DNA from: Portulaca oleracea
Lineage: Eukaryota > Streptophyta > Magnoliopsida > Caryophyllales > Portulacaceae
Assembly (NCBI GenBank): GCA_029582165.1
Contig: CM055877.1
Location: 31,082,241 to 31,146,240 of the forward strand
DNA length: 64,000 bases
Direction of reading: 5' to 3'
Positions 37,776 to 47,804 of the stretch are shown here, in pieces. The position numbers were made by a program, and so were the translations under genes. Under the pieces are notes generated by a model. The model saw only the letters and a program-made list of their open reading frames with translations, was not told the DNA's origin and made no database searches. How positions within the stretch are numbered: position 1 is the stretch's first letter; every line of letters begins with the position of its first letter.

Positions 37776-39750
37776 TCAACTCTCGCTTGCCTTCTTCACA
37801 ACGACTTTCTTCTTGAAAGCTTTGAAGTCATCGTAGATCCCTTTGATGAACTTCTTAAACTTTCTTCCTCGATCACCATAAGACTTGAACTTGTATTTCT
37901 CCACCGTGAACGTGGGCTGTTCACGTTGCTTCTCACTTAGTCTTACCACTTTACCCTTGTCATTTAGTATGAAACAATGTACCTTGATGACTTGGGCTAT
38001 TTCCTCCTTTCGAATTCTTGGCCTTTCAACCAAGTGATCCAAGTAGATAGCTCTTGGATGCTCATGGAAGATATGCTTCATAGGAAGGTTCAAAGGTGGT
38101 GGATACTTGATCCGCTTTTCTTCTCCAAATGTGTAAGAATAGGATCCTTATACTCTTCATGCCCTTGATTCTCCATCTTCATGATTGACACAATATGACG
38201 TTTCTCCTCCTTTTGCCGAGATGGTGGATCAAGAGGTTCCAAAGTGATCCTCTTTTGGTTGATGGTGAGAGTGTAAGTGTTGGCCCTCCCATCATGTATG
38301 ACATGTCTATCATATAACCATGCCCTTCCCAACAAAACATGACAAGTATCCATGGGAACTATATCACACCATAACGAATCTTGATAATTCTTTCCAATTG
38401 AAAGACTCACCACAACTCGTTGATCCACACGGATGCCTCGCCCTAGGCTTAGCCATTGTATTGTGTAGGGTGTGGGATGTGGGCTAATCTCCATTTGCAA
38501 CTTCTTGACCATTGTTGTAGAGGCGGCATTGGTGCAACTTCCTCCATCTATGATCAAGGAGCATACTCTCCTATGGATGGTACAACGAGCGAAATATTGC
38601 TTCTCTTTGTAGTTGATCCTTTGGCACATTTGTGATATTCAAGGCCCTTTCTACCACAAGTAGTTCTCCTTCATCTGGCCCTTCCACATATTCTTCTACT
38701 ACATCTTCCTCTTCTTTGGCACCAACCCCAACTTCCTCTTCTTCCTCATACTCCGGCTCTACATATAAAGCACTTTGGTATTCCACCAAAGACACTACTC
38801 GCTTGTTTGGACACTCCGAAGCATAATGTCCCAACCCTTGGCATCGAAAACACCTTCTTGATGCTATGGGTTTGGTCACTTGGTCGTGAGGTTTAGGGAT
38901 GGATGGGGGCTGATTTTGTGGAGTTTTTGTGGGAATGTGTTTCGTGGATGGTGGAGGGTTTGGATGGGACGTAGGGTGGGGCGTTTTTTGTGGAGTTTGG
39001 TATTGGCTTGAGACTTCTTTCCCCTTATTTCTCCTTTGTTTTTCAACTTTAAGGGACAAGGAGCTCAATTCATCCAAAGTTTTGTATGGTTGTAATTCCA
39101 CAACGTGTCTAATCCCATCATTAAGACCAAAAAGATAACGTACCAAAGTTTGTGGCTCGTCCTCCTTTAGATCACACCTCCAAAGTAGATGCTCAAATTC
39201 CTTTGTGTACTCCTCCACGCTTCTTCCTCCTTGGACCAATCTTTGCAATTTGTAGTAGTTGTCACGTAGGTAGCTAGATGGTAGGAACTTTTCTTGTAGC
39301 TTTCTTTTCATCTTATCCCATGTACGCACCTTATCTTTCCCTTTGCCGCTTCTTTTGCAAGTTTGTCCACCAAATGCTTGCATGTTTTCGAAGCTTTAGG
39401 GCAACATACTTGACCTTCTTATCATCTTCCACATCTTTGAGATCAAAGACCCTTTCCACGGTTTGTATCCAATCCAAGTAAACTTCCGGATCAAGATCAC
39501 CAACAAATTCGGGGATCTCCACTTTGAAGTCGAACCTTTCCTCCTTTGGTCGTCCATGCCTCCTTCTTGGAACGTCCTCTTCTCCTTCTCCACTTGATGA
39601 TTTACTTGATACTTCCTCAAGATTCTCCCTATCTTGAAGGCGCATGTAGTATGCTACTTGTTTGTTGAGATACTTGATTCTTTGTTTCATCTTCTCAACA
39701 TCTTCTGGGGACGATGGAGAGGACTTTGTAGGAGAGCTTGCACTCGCCAT
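37776..39750 (-). pseudogene. Unit 11 gag-protease, nearly complete
   Basis: One of the two best preserved full copies. Four overlapping open blocks cover the whole protein: N-terminal Gag 39331-39750, Gag core through knuckle to linker 38571-39383 (270 codons), protease and beyond 38090-38629, and the C-terminal region to the stop 37776-38093. Only three frame changes are needed between them, each in a short run. Leading residues EDVEKMKQRIKYLNKQVAYY form a likely coiled coil. Confidence 0.88.
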
Positions 39751-40064
39751 TAGAACCTATCTTGATTCACAAAGATCACAAGAAACTCATGGAAGGAAGG
39801 TTAGCACGGATGGGACGTGGGTATGGGACGGATTTGGGTAGGTTTGTGTTTGGTTTTTGGGTTCTTTGTGGAGCTTGGGGTTCTTTATGAGTTCTTGATG
39901 GGTTCTTGATGAGTTCTTGGAAGAACTATCAAGGAACGTGATGTAGAGATGAATGAAATTTTGTGATGGGAAACGTATGGTGGGAAACGTGTGGGAGAGA
40001 AAAGATTGTAAAAGATTGTTTCAAGAACTAAGAGATTCAAACTCCTTAGCTCTGATACCAATTT

Positions 40065-41007
40065 TGATGCATAATGGGACCAAGGGATGATCTCATTACA
40101 CAATATCTAAGGATCTTTAAAAACGAAGATAGGAATCTCCCTTCTCAAAGTTCCAAATAACCAAAAATGGAATAGAAATGGATGAAAAAGGATGGAAAGA
40201 ACTATGAAAGATGATTACCAATCGGATGGAAATAATGAACGAATGGACAAACGAATGATGAATGATGATGAACGAATGAAGCTTTGACGTGTTTGATGAA
40301 GGACAAATGCTTCTTGTTGAATGCTTGATGAATTCTTGTTGAATTCTTGATGAATAACACGAAATGGATGATAAATGGATGAATGAACGATGGATAGATG
40401 ATGGCTTTTGAAGACTCTTGGAAGGATATAGCCACACCACCTTCAAGAGACCTTCAATTCCTTCCTTTCACCTTCAAGGATGCCACCCTTGAATAGAAGA
40501 AGGATAACTTCAAACTCCTCAAGAGAAACGAAAACTAGCACAAAAGCTAGAGAGAAAACAACACCATGTGTTTACTTTGTATTTGATATAAGAATGAATG
40601 AATTACAAGCACCTAGGAGGGTATTTATAGCTACAACCCACCCTTAGGCGTCACCTAGCTTCAAGAAAAGACCCTTAAGGGCTTACATCATTCATCCTAA
40701 TGCTTACATCATAAAGAAAACAATATACTAAACTATATTACAAATATGAATAACTCCTTGGATTCTCATCCAAATTCAAAGATTCTTGAACCATATGAAA
40801 GCTCTTGGAATGTAGAATAATCCCTTCTAGGATAACTTCTATGATAGCTTCATGGTCCTTGAATTAAGGAGCAAAAGTATACGTCCGCATGAGTTGATCC
40901 TTCCAAGTAGAGAGATAAAAGAGAGACTTGAACTCTTCTACCTACTAGGTGAGTATTAGATGTCTCCATGGTTGACCTTGATGCATAAGGCCATCAATTA
41001 TGCATCA
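40065..41007 (-). repeat. LTR L
   Basis: It is 943 bp. TATA box at 40622-40629. Intact primer site at 40049-40060. Returns to the GGTCCTTG state after LTRs I to K. Confidence 0.95.
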
Positions 41008-41047
41008 TACACCCGGTTGAAAAAGTTTGTCCTCAAACTTTGGAAGA

Positions 41048-41482
41048 TCAACTCGCTTGCCTTCTTCACAACGACTTTCTTCTTGAAAGCTTTGAAGTCA
41101 ACGTAGATCCCATTGATGAACTACTTAAACATTCTACATCGAACACCATAAGACTTCAACTTGTAATTCTCCACCGTGAACGTGGGCTCATCACGTTGCT
41201 TCTCACTTAGTCTTACCACTTTACCCTTGTCATTTAGTATGAAACAATGTACCTTGATGACTTGGGCTATTTCCTCCTTTCGAATTCTTGGCCTTTCAAC
41301 CAAGTGATCCAAGTAGATAGCTCTTGGATGCTCATGGAAGATATGCTTCATAGGAAGGTTCAAAAGGTGGTGGATACTTGGATCCGTTTCTTTCTTCTCC
41401 AAATGTGTAAGAATAGGATCCTTATACTCTTCATGCCCTTGATTCTCCATCTTCATGATTGACACAATGTGACGTTTCTCCT
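41048..41482 (-). pseudogene. Unit 12 gag-protease, C-terminal part, split by insertion
   Basis: Codes for the C-terminal region up to the insertion point of the 6.3-kb element. The bases at 41098-41170 are heavily substituted compared with other units and no longer encode KGIYDDFKAFKK cleanly. The rest of the gene continues at 47800. Confidence 0.85.
41478..41482. repeat. Target site duplication CTCCT, left copy
   Basis: Five bases before the LTR start at 41483, repeated at 47800-47804. Intact units carry it once, in the segment between the protease tail and the C-terminal region. Confidence 0.95.
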
Positions 41483-42315
41483 TGATGCATATCATACTTC
41501 TATGCATCAAGAAGAAGCTCTTAAAGACATTACAAACATGCTACAACTCATTTCAAGTGGTTTCTCACATGATATCATGGGTATCTCCTACACTAAGAGA
41601 TTTTTGAGCTCCTTATCTCAAGAGTCTTGAAGTTCTCATTTAGCCATGTGATAGAGCTATTCTTTATGTACATTTTGGCTTTTGAATCTTTAGTATTGGA
41701 GTTGTATTTTAGGAGATATTGTATTTTCTTTAAAGTGATGTAATATGTGAGTGGGATGATGTAAGCCCTTAAGGGGCCTAATCTTGAAGCTAGGTGACGC
41801 CTAAAGGGAGGGCCTCTACTATAAATAGACCCCCTTAGGCCTCTTGTAAGACACATCTCATTCATATTGAAATAAACACAAATCTCTCTAAAGTTGATAT
41901 GCTTTAGTTTTCTCTAGTTTTGGCTAGAGTTCGAATTCCCTTGGGGTTTTGAGAGGAATCTCCTCTTCTAATCCAAGATTGAGCATTCTTGGGTGGTGTA
42001 AAGGAGGAGTAGGAGCTCTTGAAGATTGTGGTGTGGCTGTAGCAATTGGAAAGGCTTCGTTGCTCAATTCTATCGTTGTTCTTCACGTTGGACGAGTGGT
42101 TCTACATTGTTGGTATGATCTTGGCTTTGTCCTAGTTTCTCTTGATTGTCTTTTTAGTCTTATGCATTAGAGCTCTCGTCCATAGCCATCCATTTCATTT
42201 CAAATTCCTTCATTTCGTGCGTTTCATTGAGAAATCAACAATCACAAGTTCTATCTTGTGAACGATCCATTTTACATTTCGTGTATGATGAATTGTTTTG
42301 ATTCATTATGCATCA
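41483..42315 (+). repeat. 5' LTR of the 6.3-kb element
   Basis: It is 833 bp. TATA box at 41820-41827. Upstream, 41761-41815 carries a block (TAAGCCCTTAAGGGG, CTTGAAGCTAGGTGACGCC) shared with array LTRs. A possible AATAAA signal lies near 41866. Confidence 0.95.
41761..41827 (+). promoter_or_regulatory. Promoter block and TATA box shared with the array LTRs
   Basis: TAAGCCCTTAAGGGGCC, then TTGAAGCTAGGTGACGCCTA, then TATAAATA at 41820-41827. The same order and spacing occur on the minus strand of the array LTRs (for example 34068-34140). Confidence 0.75.
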
Positions 42316-42319
42316 AAAG

Positions 42320-42331
42320 TGGTATCAGAGC
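42320..42331 (+). promoter_or_regulatory. tRNA-iMet primer binding site of the 6.3-kb element
   Basis: TGGTATCAGAGC, four bases after the LTR end. It matches the complement of the 3' end of plant initiator methionine tRNA. Confidence 0.9.
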
Positions 42332-42384
42332 TTAGGTTGTTGATATCTCGTGTCTTGCATCGTTTTACCTTGTTTTCATCACAC

Positions 42385-42630
42385 CACGCCACCCTAGAGT
42401 TCTTCCAAGAACTCATCAAGAATTCATCAAGAATTCATAAAGAACCTTAAGCTCCACAAAAACTAGCCAAATCCGTCCCTTATCCCATCACATTCACACG
42501 CCACCCTAGAGTTCTTCCAAGAACTCATAAAGAACCCATCAAGAATTCATCAAGAATTCATAAAGAACCCCAAACTCCACAAAGAACCCTAAAACCAAAC
42601 ACAAACCTACCCAAATCCATCCCTTACCCA
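42385..42630 (+). repeat. Duplicated leader segment
   Basis: The leader holds two copies of a segment of about 110 bp, starting at 42385 and 42497 (CACGCCACCCTAGAGTTCTT in each). Each contains the CCAAGAACTCAT and AAGAATTCATCAAGAATTCA repeats and a CTCCACAAA segment. The array leaders contain one copy of the same module. Confidence 0.85.
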
Positions 42631-42664
42631 CGAGAGTTCTAATTTGACATCAAGATTGAATCAA

Positions 42665-43600
42665 ATGGACGAGTCTCAATCTAGTTCACCTAAGAATGCC
42701 GACGCCATGAGGATGCAAATTGAGATGTTGCAAAAACAATTAAAGACCTATATGGATTTGAATCGTGCTTTACAAAAGGAGTCTTTAAATGTTGATCAAG
42801 ATGCTTCATATGGCACGCCTAGTCCATTCTCAAGAAGAGGTGAACGTTTTGATTTTAAAGTTGAAATACCTGAATTTGATGGTAGTTTAGATCCGGAGGT
42901 ATTTCTTGATTGGATTCAAACGGTTGAACGTGTGTTTGATTTGAAAGAAGTTAATGATGAGCTAAAAGTGAAGTATGTAGCCTTGAAGTTGAGAAAGCAT
43001 GCTAGTATTTGGTGGACTAACCTTCAAAAGAAACGCCAAGCAAAGGGGAAGGATAAGATTCGTTCATGGGAAAAGATGAAGTCCAAATTGCAAGGCAAAT
43101 TTCTACCTCAAAGCTACGTCCAAGACAACTATGTCAAACTTCAAAAGCTTGTTCAAGGATCCAAATCGGTGGAAGAGTATACTAAAGAGTTTGAACATCT
43201 CCTTTGGCGTTGCGATTTAAAGGAGAATGAGCCACAAGTATTGCACGTTTCCTAATTGGTTTGAATGATTGGATACGTAATGTTGTTGAGTTACATTCTT
43301 ATCAATCGTTGGATGAATTAAGTACTTTGGCCTTGAAAGTAGAAAGGCAAAGGAAAGAAAGAGGAAAGATACCATGAGAACGTACCTACACAATCCAAAC
43401 CTTATACCTCACGTCCACCTACCCAAACACAATACAAAACTCCACAAAATCAGCCCAACCTCCAAAACCCTACTAAGAAACCCCACAAAATCAGCCACAA
43501 AATCCCCCACCTAAATCCCACGTCCAAGAATCAAGGACATTACCTCCAAGAAGATGTTTTAGGTGCCAAGGGTTGGGTCATATTGCATCCGAATGTCCTA
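42665..43600 (+). pseudogene. Gag with zinc knuckle, 6.3-kb element
   Basis: Starts at the ATG at 42665 and is open to 43255. The N-terminus (MRMQIEMLQKQLKTYM) looks coiled-coil. The Gag core matches the array protein closely: RGERFDFKVEIPEF, LDWIQTVERVFDLK, KYVALKLRKHASIWWTNLQ, SVEEYTKEFEHLLWRCDLKE. A shift near 43240 moves the frame, a stop follows at 43375, and a further shift lies in the proline- and lysine-rich stretch before the CCHC knuckle (43555-43596). Gag forms the virus-like particle and the knuckle binds RNA. The similarity suggests its Gag could co-assemble with array Gag. Confidence 0.9.
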
Positions 43601-44090
43601 ACAAACGTGTAGTCTCTCTTGTTGAATATCAAAGTGCTTTATATGTTGAACCAAGTTACCATGAAAGTGAATATGAAGAAGAGCAACTTGAGGAGGATGA
43701 CGTTTGTGAAGAGGAAAATGTAGAAGAAGCGGATGATGGAGAATTACTTGTGTTGAGAAGGGCATTAAGCGTGGCTTCTACACCAAACGAATTGGAGCAA
43801 CGTGAAACTATCTTCCATACTAGATGTACGGTTCAAGGGAAGGTATGTTCACTCATTATTGATGGTGGTAGTTGTACTAATGCGGCTTCTACTATAATGG
43901 TTGAAAAATTGAAGTTGAAGTAAGTTCTCATCCCTCCTTACAACATACAATGGTTGAGTCATGGGAAGGGTATAAAGATTGATAAACGTGTGCTTATATC
44001 TTTATCCATTGGGAAGAGTTATAAAGATCAAGTATGGTGTGATGTAGTACCTATGGATGCTTGTCATATTTTGCTGGGAGACCTTGGCTT
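43555..44090 (+). pseudogene. Acidic linker and aspartic protease, 6.3-kb element
   Basis: Downstream of the knuckle comes VVSLVEYQSALYVEP, an acidic stretch, then the protease with LIIDGGSCTNAAST. D-G-G is at 43861-43869, in place of the common D-S/T-G. The array copies have the same triplet, so it is a family trait and not a lesion. An in-frame TAA at 43921 interrupts the domain; the same frame continues after it with NIQWLSHGKGIKIDKRV, and the frame shifts near 44085. The protease would process the Gag-Pol polyprotein. Confidence 0.85.
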
Positions 44091-45195
44091 TTGATAGGTA
44101 CGTCACACATGATGGAAGAATGAACACTTATTCCTTCACCATCAACAAGAAGAAGATCACATTGGCCCCATTGCCACCTTCTTCTATTATTCGGCCACCC
44201 CAACAAAAGGAGCAAGAAAAGGAGTCCAATATTGTTTCCTTGCTGAAAGCGGAACAACATGAGTTTCATGAGCAAAAGGAGTTGATTTTGGCAAATTTGC
44301 AAGAGGAACAAGCTTCCCCAACTATTGAACACCCACGGCTTGCCCCCTTGATGAGGAGATTTGGTCATTTGCTTCCAAAAGACATGCCCCACGGCTTGCC
44401 ACCAAGGAGGGACATTGAGCATAAGATTGATCTAGTTCCGGGAGCTACATTACCCAACAAGCAAGCATACCGAATGAACCCCAAAGAATCTCAAGAAGTT
44501 CAAAAGCAAGTTGATGAGCTACTCCAAAAGGGTTTGATTCGTCCAAGTATGAGCCCATGCGCCGTTCCGGTGTTACTAGTTCCAAAGAAAGATGGTACTC
44601 AACGTATGTGCATGGATTGTAGGTCCATCAACAAAATCACCATTAAATATCGTTTTCCCATTCCACGTTTGGAGGATCTCCTAGATGAACTTTATGGAAG
44701 TGTTGTGTTTTCAAAGATCGATTTGAAGAGTGGATATCATCAAATTCGCATATGTGAAGGAGATGAATGGAAAACGGCTTTCAAAACCAAAGAAGGCTTA
44801 TATGAATGGTTAGTGATGCCTTCGTCTAACAAATGCTCCTTCTACTTTCATGAGGTTAATGAATCATGTATTGAAACCTTTGATTGGAAAGTGTGTTGTT
44901 GTATACTTTGATGACATACTTGTATATAGTAGAAGTGAGAATGATCATGTAAAGCATATAGAGCTAGTTTTGTATATCTTAGAGAAAGAAAAGCTCTACG
45001 CCAACTTGGAGAAGTGCTCTTTCTTCTCACCCAAGGTTGTCTTCCTTGGATATGTGCTCTCCAAAGATGGAATCCATGTCGACCAAGAAAAGATCAAGGC
45101 TATCCAAGAATGGCCAACACCAACGAGTATACATGAGGTACGGTCATTTCATGGTTTAGCTTCTTTCTATAGAAGATTTATCAAGAATTTCTACT
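44080..45195 (+). pseudogene. Reverse transcriptase, 6.3-kb element
   Basis: The domain starts after a linker shared with the array protein. Motifs in order: [51 protein letters not shown] (first catalytic Asp codon 44720-44722), and YFDDILVYS (YFDD at 44904-44915, carrying the two further catalytic aspartates). A shift near 44820 falls between these, and another lies near 45195 before RNase H. It copies element RNA into DNA inside the particle, primed by tRNA-iMet. The array family lacks this domain. Confidence 0.93.
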
Positions 45196-45198
45196 ATT

Positions 45199-47118
45199 AT
45201 GGCTCCTATGACCGAGTTGTTGAAGCAAAAGGAGTATTCTTGGAGTAAAAGCGCTCAATTAGCATTTGAGAGCATCAAAGAAAAGTTGTGTAACGCACCG
45301 CTTCTAGTCTTGCCATGTTTTGACAAAGTATTTGAAGTAGAAGTGGATGCTAGTGGAGTTGGCATTGGTGCTGTCCTTACACAAGAGGGAAGGCCAATAG
45401 CCTACTTTAGTGAGAAGTTGAACGAGGCTAAGAGGAAGTATAGTACATATGATAAAGAGTTCTATGCCATTATAAGAGCTCTTGAGCATTGGAGACATTA
45501 TTTGCTAAGTGGAGAGTTCATTCTTCATAGTGATCATGAAGCTCTCAAATTCATCCAAGGCCAACACAAGCTTAACCCACGCCATGCCAAATGGGTTGAA
45601 TTTATGCAAGCCTTTCAATTCGTGATCAAGCACAAAGCCGGGCACTTGAATAAGGGTGCCGATGCTCTTTCAAGAAGGTACTTACTTACATATATTCTTG
45701 ATTCTAATGTTGCTGGATTTGAGCATATCAAAGATTTGTATCAAGATGATCAAGATTTCAAAGAAGTGTATGTTTTGGCGAAGAAACATCCCCATGAAAT
45801 GTTTCATATTGAAGATGGTTTCCTATTCAAAGGGAATCAATTATGCATACCAAAGACTTCCTTGCGTGAATTGTTGATTCAAGAGGTCCATGGAGGTGCT
45901 TTGGCGGGTCATTTTGGTATAGAGAAGACTTATTTGATGTTGAGAGATTATTACTTTTGGCCTAGTATGGTGAAAGATGTTGAGCATATTGTGAAGAGAT
46001 GTGGTACGTGCAACCTTGCCAAGTCACATGTGTTACCACAAGGTTTATATACACCTCTACCTATCCCATATCATCCTTGGGAAGATGTGAGTTTAGACTT
46101 CGTTGTGGGTCTACCCCGAACTCAAAGAGGTAAAGATTCTATTATGGTGGTTGTAGATCGATTTTCAAAGATGGCCCATTTTGTACCTTGCAACACTACA
46201 TATGATGCTACGAGAGTTGCTACTTTATATTTTGATGAGATTGTTAAGTTGCATGGTATACCCAAGACTATGGTGAGTGATAGAGACTCTAAGTTTCTAA
46301 GTCACTTTTGGGTTACTCTTTGGAAGAAGATGGGAACAAAGCTCAAATTTAGTACGGCATGTCATCCCCAAACGGATGGACAAACTGAAGTTGTCAACCG
46401 TACATTGGGAGCCTTATTACGAGCTTTGGTGAGTAAGGATAAGAAAAGTTGGGATACTTTGTTGGGTCATGCAGAGTTTGCTTATAATCGTAGTCCAAAT
46501 CGAGCTACAAAGTTATCTCCATTTGAAGTTGTGTATGGTAAGAACCCTCTCAAACCCATGGATTTATCTCCTATATCTACATCAACTAAATTCAGTTTTG
46601 AAGCTAATAAGAGAGTTGAGGAGATTAAGAAGTTACATGAGGAAGTTCGTGAAAAGATCATGAGATATACTCAAAGGGTTGAAGAGAAGGTCAATCAAAA
46701 GAGGAAGAAGGTTATTTTCAAACCTGGAGATTTGGTATGGATTCACCTCAAGAAAGAAAGGTTTCCAAATAGAAGAAAAGGGAAATTAAAACCAAGAAGT
46801 GATGGTCCTTTCGAGGTTATTGAGAAGATCGGAGATAATGCCTACAAGTTGAAGTTAGATGATGATTATGAGGGAAGTTGTACCTTCAATGTAAGTGATC
46901 TTAAACCTTATTATCAAGAAGGTGAAGAGATTCCAAGTTTGAGGGCAAACTTTTCTCAAGAAGGGGTGAATGATGCATATCATACTTCTATGCATCAAGA
47001 AGAAGCTCTTAAAGACATTACAAACATGCTACAACTCATTTCAAGTGGTTTCTCACATGATATCATGGGTATCTCCTACACTAAGAGATTTTTGAGCTCC
47101 TTATCTCAAGAGTCTTGA
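45199..47118 (+). CDS. RNase H and integrase, 6.3-kb element
   Basis: An uninterrupted frame of 639 codons. Residues 1-30 are the end of RT (thumb). RNase H spans about 45-160 with D50, E87, D112 and D155. The integrase zinc domain is H231, H238, C268, C271. The catalytic core has D300, D361 and E397 (D-D-35-E). The GPF motif is at 536-538. The tail carries SDLKPYYQEGEE and SLRANFSQEGVND (580-592), followed by about 47 residues encoded within the 3' LTR. Integrase inserts the DNA copy into the chromosome. I see no chromodomain; in CRM elements this tail position holds a different targeting motif, which I cannot confirm here. This is the best preserved coding block of the window. Confidence 0.95.
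   Translation: MAPMTELLKQKEYSWSKSAQLAFESIKEKLCNAPLLVLPCFDKVFEVEVDASGVGIGAVLTQEGRPIAYFSEKLNEAKRKYSTYDKEFYAIIRALEHWRHYLLSGEFILHSDHEALKFIQGQHKLNPRHAKWVEFMQAFQFVIKHKAGHLNKGADALSRRYLLTYILDSNVAGFEHIKDLYQDDQDFKEVYVLAKKHPHEMFHIEDGFLFKGNQLCIPKTSLRELLIQEVHGGALAGHFGIEKTYLMLRDYYFWPSMVKDVEHIVKRCGTCNLAKSHVLPQGLYTPLPIPYHPWEDVSLDFVVGLPRTQRGKDSIMVVVDRFSKMAHFVPCNTTYDATRVATLYFDEIVKLHGIPKTMVSDRDSKFLSHFWVTLWKKMGTKLKFSTACHPQTDGQTEVVNRTLGALLRALVSKDKKSWDTLLGHAEFAYNRSPNRATKLSPFEVVYGKNPLKPMDLSPISTSTKFSFEANKRVEEIKKLHEEVREKIMRYTQRVEEKVNQKRKKVIFKPGDLVWIHLKKERFPNRRKGKLKPRSDGPFEVIEKIGDNAYKLKLDDDYEGSCTFNVSDLKPYYQEGEEIPSLRANFSQEGVNDAYHTSMHQEEALKDITNMLQLISSGFSHDIMGISYTKRFLSSLSQES
46958..46970 (+). promoter_or_regulatory. Polypurine tract of the 6.3-kb element
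   Basis: AAGAAGGGGTGAA ends directly at the 3' LTR start. It lies within the pol coding frame and encodes part of the FSQEGVN tail. Confidence 0.85.
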
Positions 47119-47799
47119 AGTTCTCATTTAGCCATGTGATAGAGCTATTCTTTATGTACATTTTGGCTTTTGAATCTTTAGTATTGGAGTTGTATTTTAG
47201 GAGATATTGTATTTTCTTTAAAGTGATGTAATATGTGAGTGGGATGATGTAAGCCCTTAAGGGCCTAATCTTGAAGCTAGGTGACGCCTAAAGGAGGGCC
47301 TCTACTATAAATAGACCCCTTAGGCCTCTTGTAAGACACATCTCATTCATATTGAAATAAACACAAATCTCTAAAGTTGATATGCTTTAGTTTTCTCTAG
47401 TTTTGGCTAGAGTTCGAATTCCCTTGGGGTTTTCGAGAGGAATCTCCTCTTCTAATCCAAGATTGAGCATTCTTGGGTGGTGTAAAGGAGGAGTAGGAGC
47501 TCTTGAAGATTGTGGTGTGGCTGTAGCAATTGGAAAGGCTTCGTTGCTCAATTCTATCGTTGTTCTTCACGTTGGACGAGTGGTTCTACATTGTTGGTAT
47601 GATCTTGGCTTTGTCCTAGTTTCTCTTGATTGTCTTTTTAGTCTTATGCATTAGAGCTCTCGTCCATAGCCATCCATTTCATTTCAAATTCCTTCATTTC
47701 GTGCGTTTCATTGAGAAATCAACAATCACAAGTTCTATCTTGTGAACGATCCATTTTACATTTCGTGTATGATGAATTGTTTTGATTCATTATGCATCA
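46971..47799 (+). repeat. 3' LTR of the 6.3-kb element
   Basis: It is 829 bp. The first 148 bp contain the end of pol (stop at 47116-47118). TATA box at 47306-47313. Differences from the 5' LTR are five run-length changes (for example GGGG/GGG, CTCTCT/CTCT); I saw no substitutions. Confidence 0.95.
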
Positions 47800-47804
47800 C
47801 TCCT
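47800..47804. repeat. Target site duplication CTCCT, right copy
   Basis: Matches 41478-41482 exactly. Confidence 0.95.

Larger units (their letters stand above)
41483..47799 (+). mobile_element. Nested full-length Ty3/gypsy element, CRM-like chromovirus (6.3 kb)
   Basis: Seen: LTRs of 833 and 829 bp with TGATGCAT...ATGCATCA ends, perfect 5-bp duplication CTCCT, tRNA-iMet primer site, polypurine tract, and coding order Gag, knuckle, protease, RT, RNase H, integrase (Ty3/gypsy order). It lies opposite to the array, inside unit 12. The LTRs differ only by length changes in short runs, so the insertion is recent. Known: pol running into the 3' LTR is a feature of CRM-clade plant chromoviruses, and no classical chromodomain is visible here. 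Inferred: it represents the autonomous partner of the array family, given similar Gag, protease, leader and promoter. As given, at least seven frame breaks prevent one polyprotein. Confidence 0.95.

Noticed and set aside
43861..43869. D-G-G in the protease taken as an inactivating mutation of D-S/T-G
   Set aside because: The helper and all readable array copies share it, so it is a family trait; related plant gypsy proteases have it too.
46900..47118. Chromodomain at the integrase C-terminus
   Set aside because: I see no chromodomain-type aromatic pattern after the GPF motif. The tail is short and partly LTR-coded, which fits CRM-type elements better.
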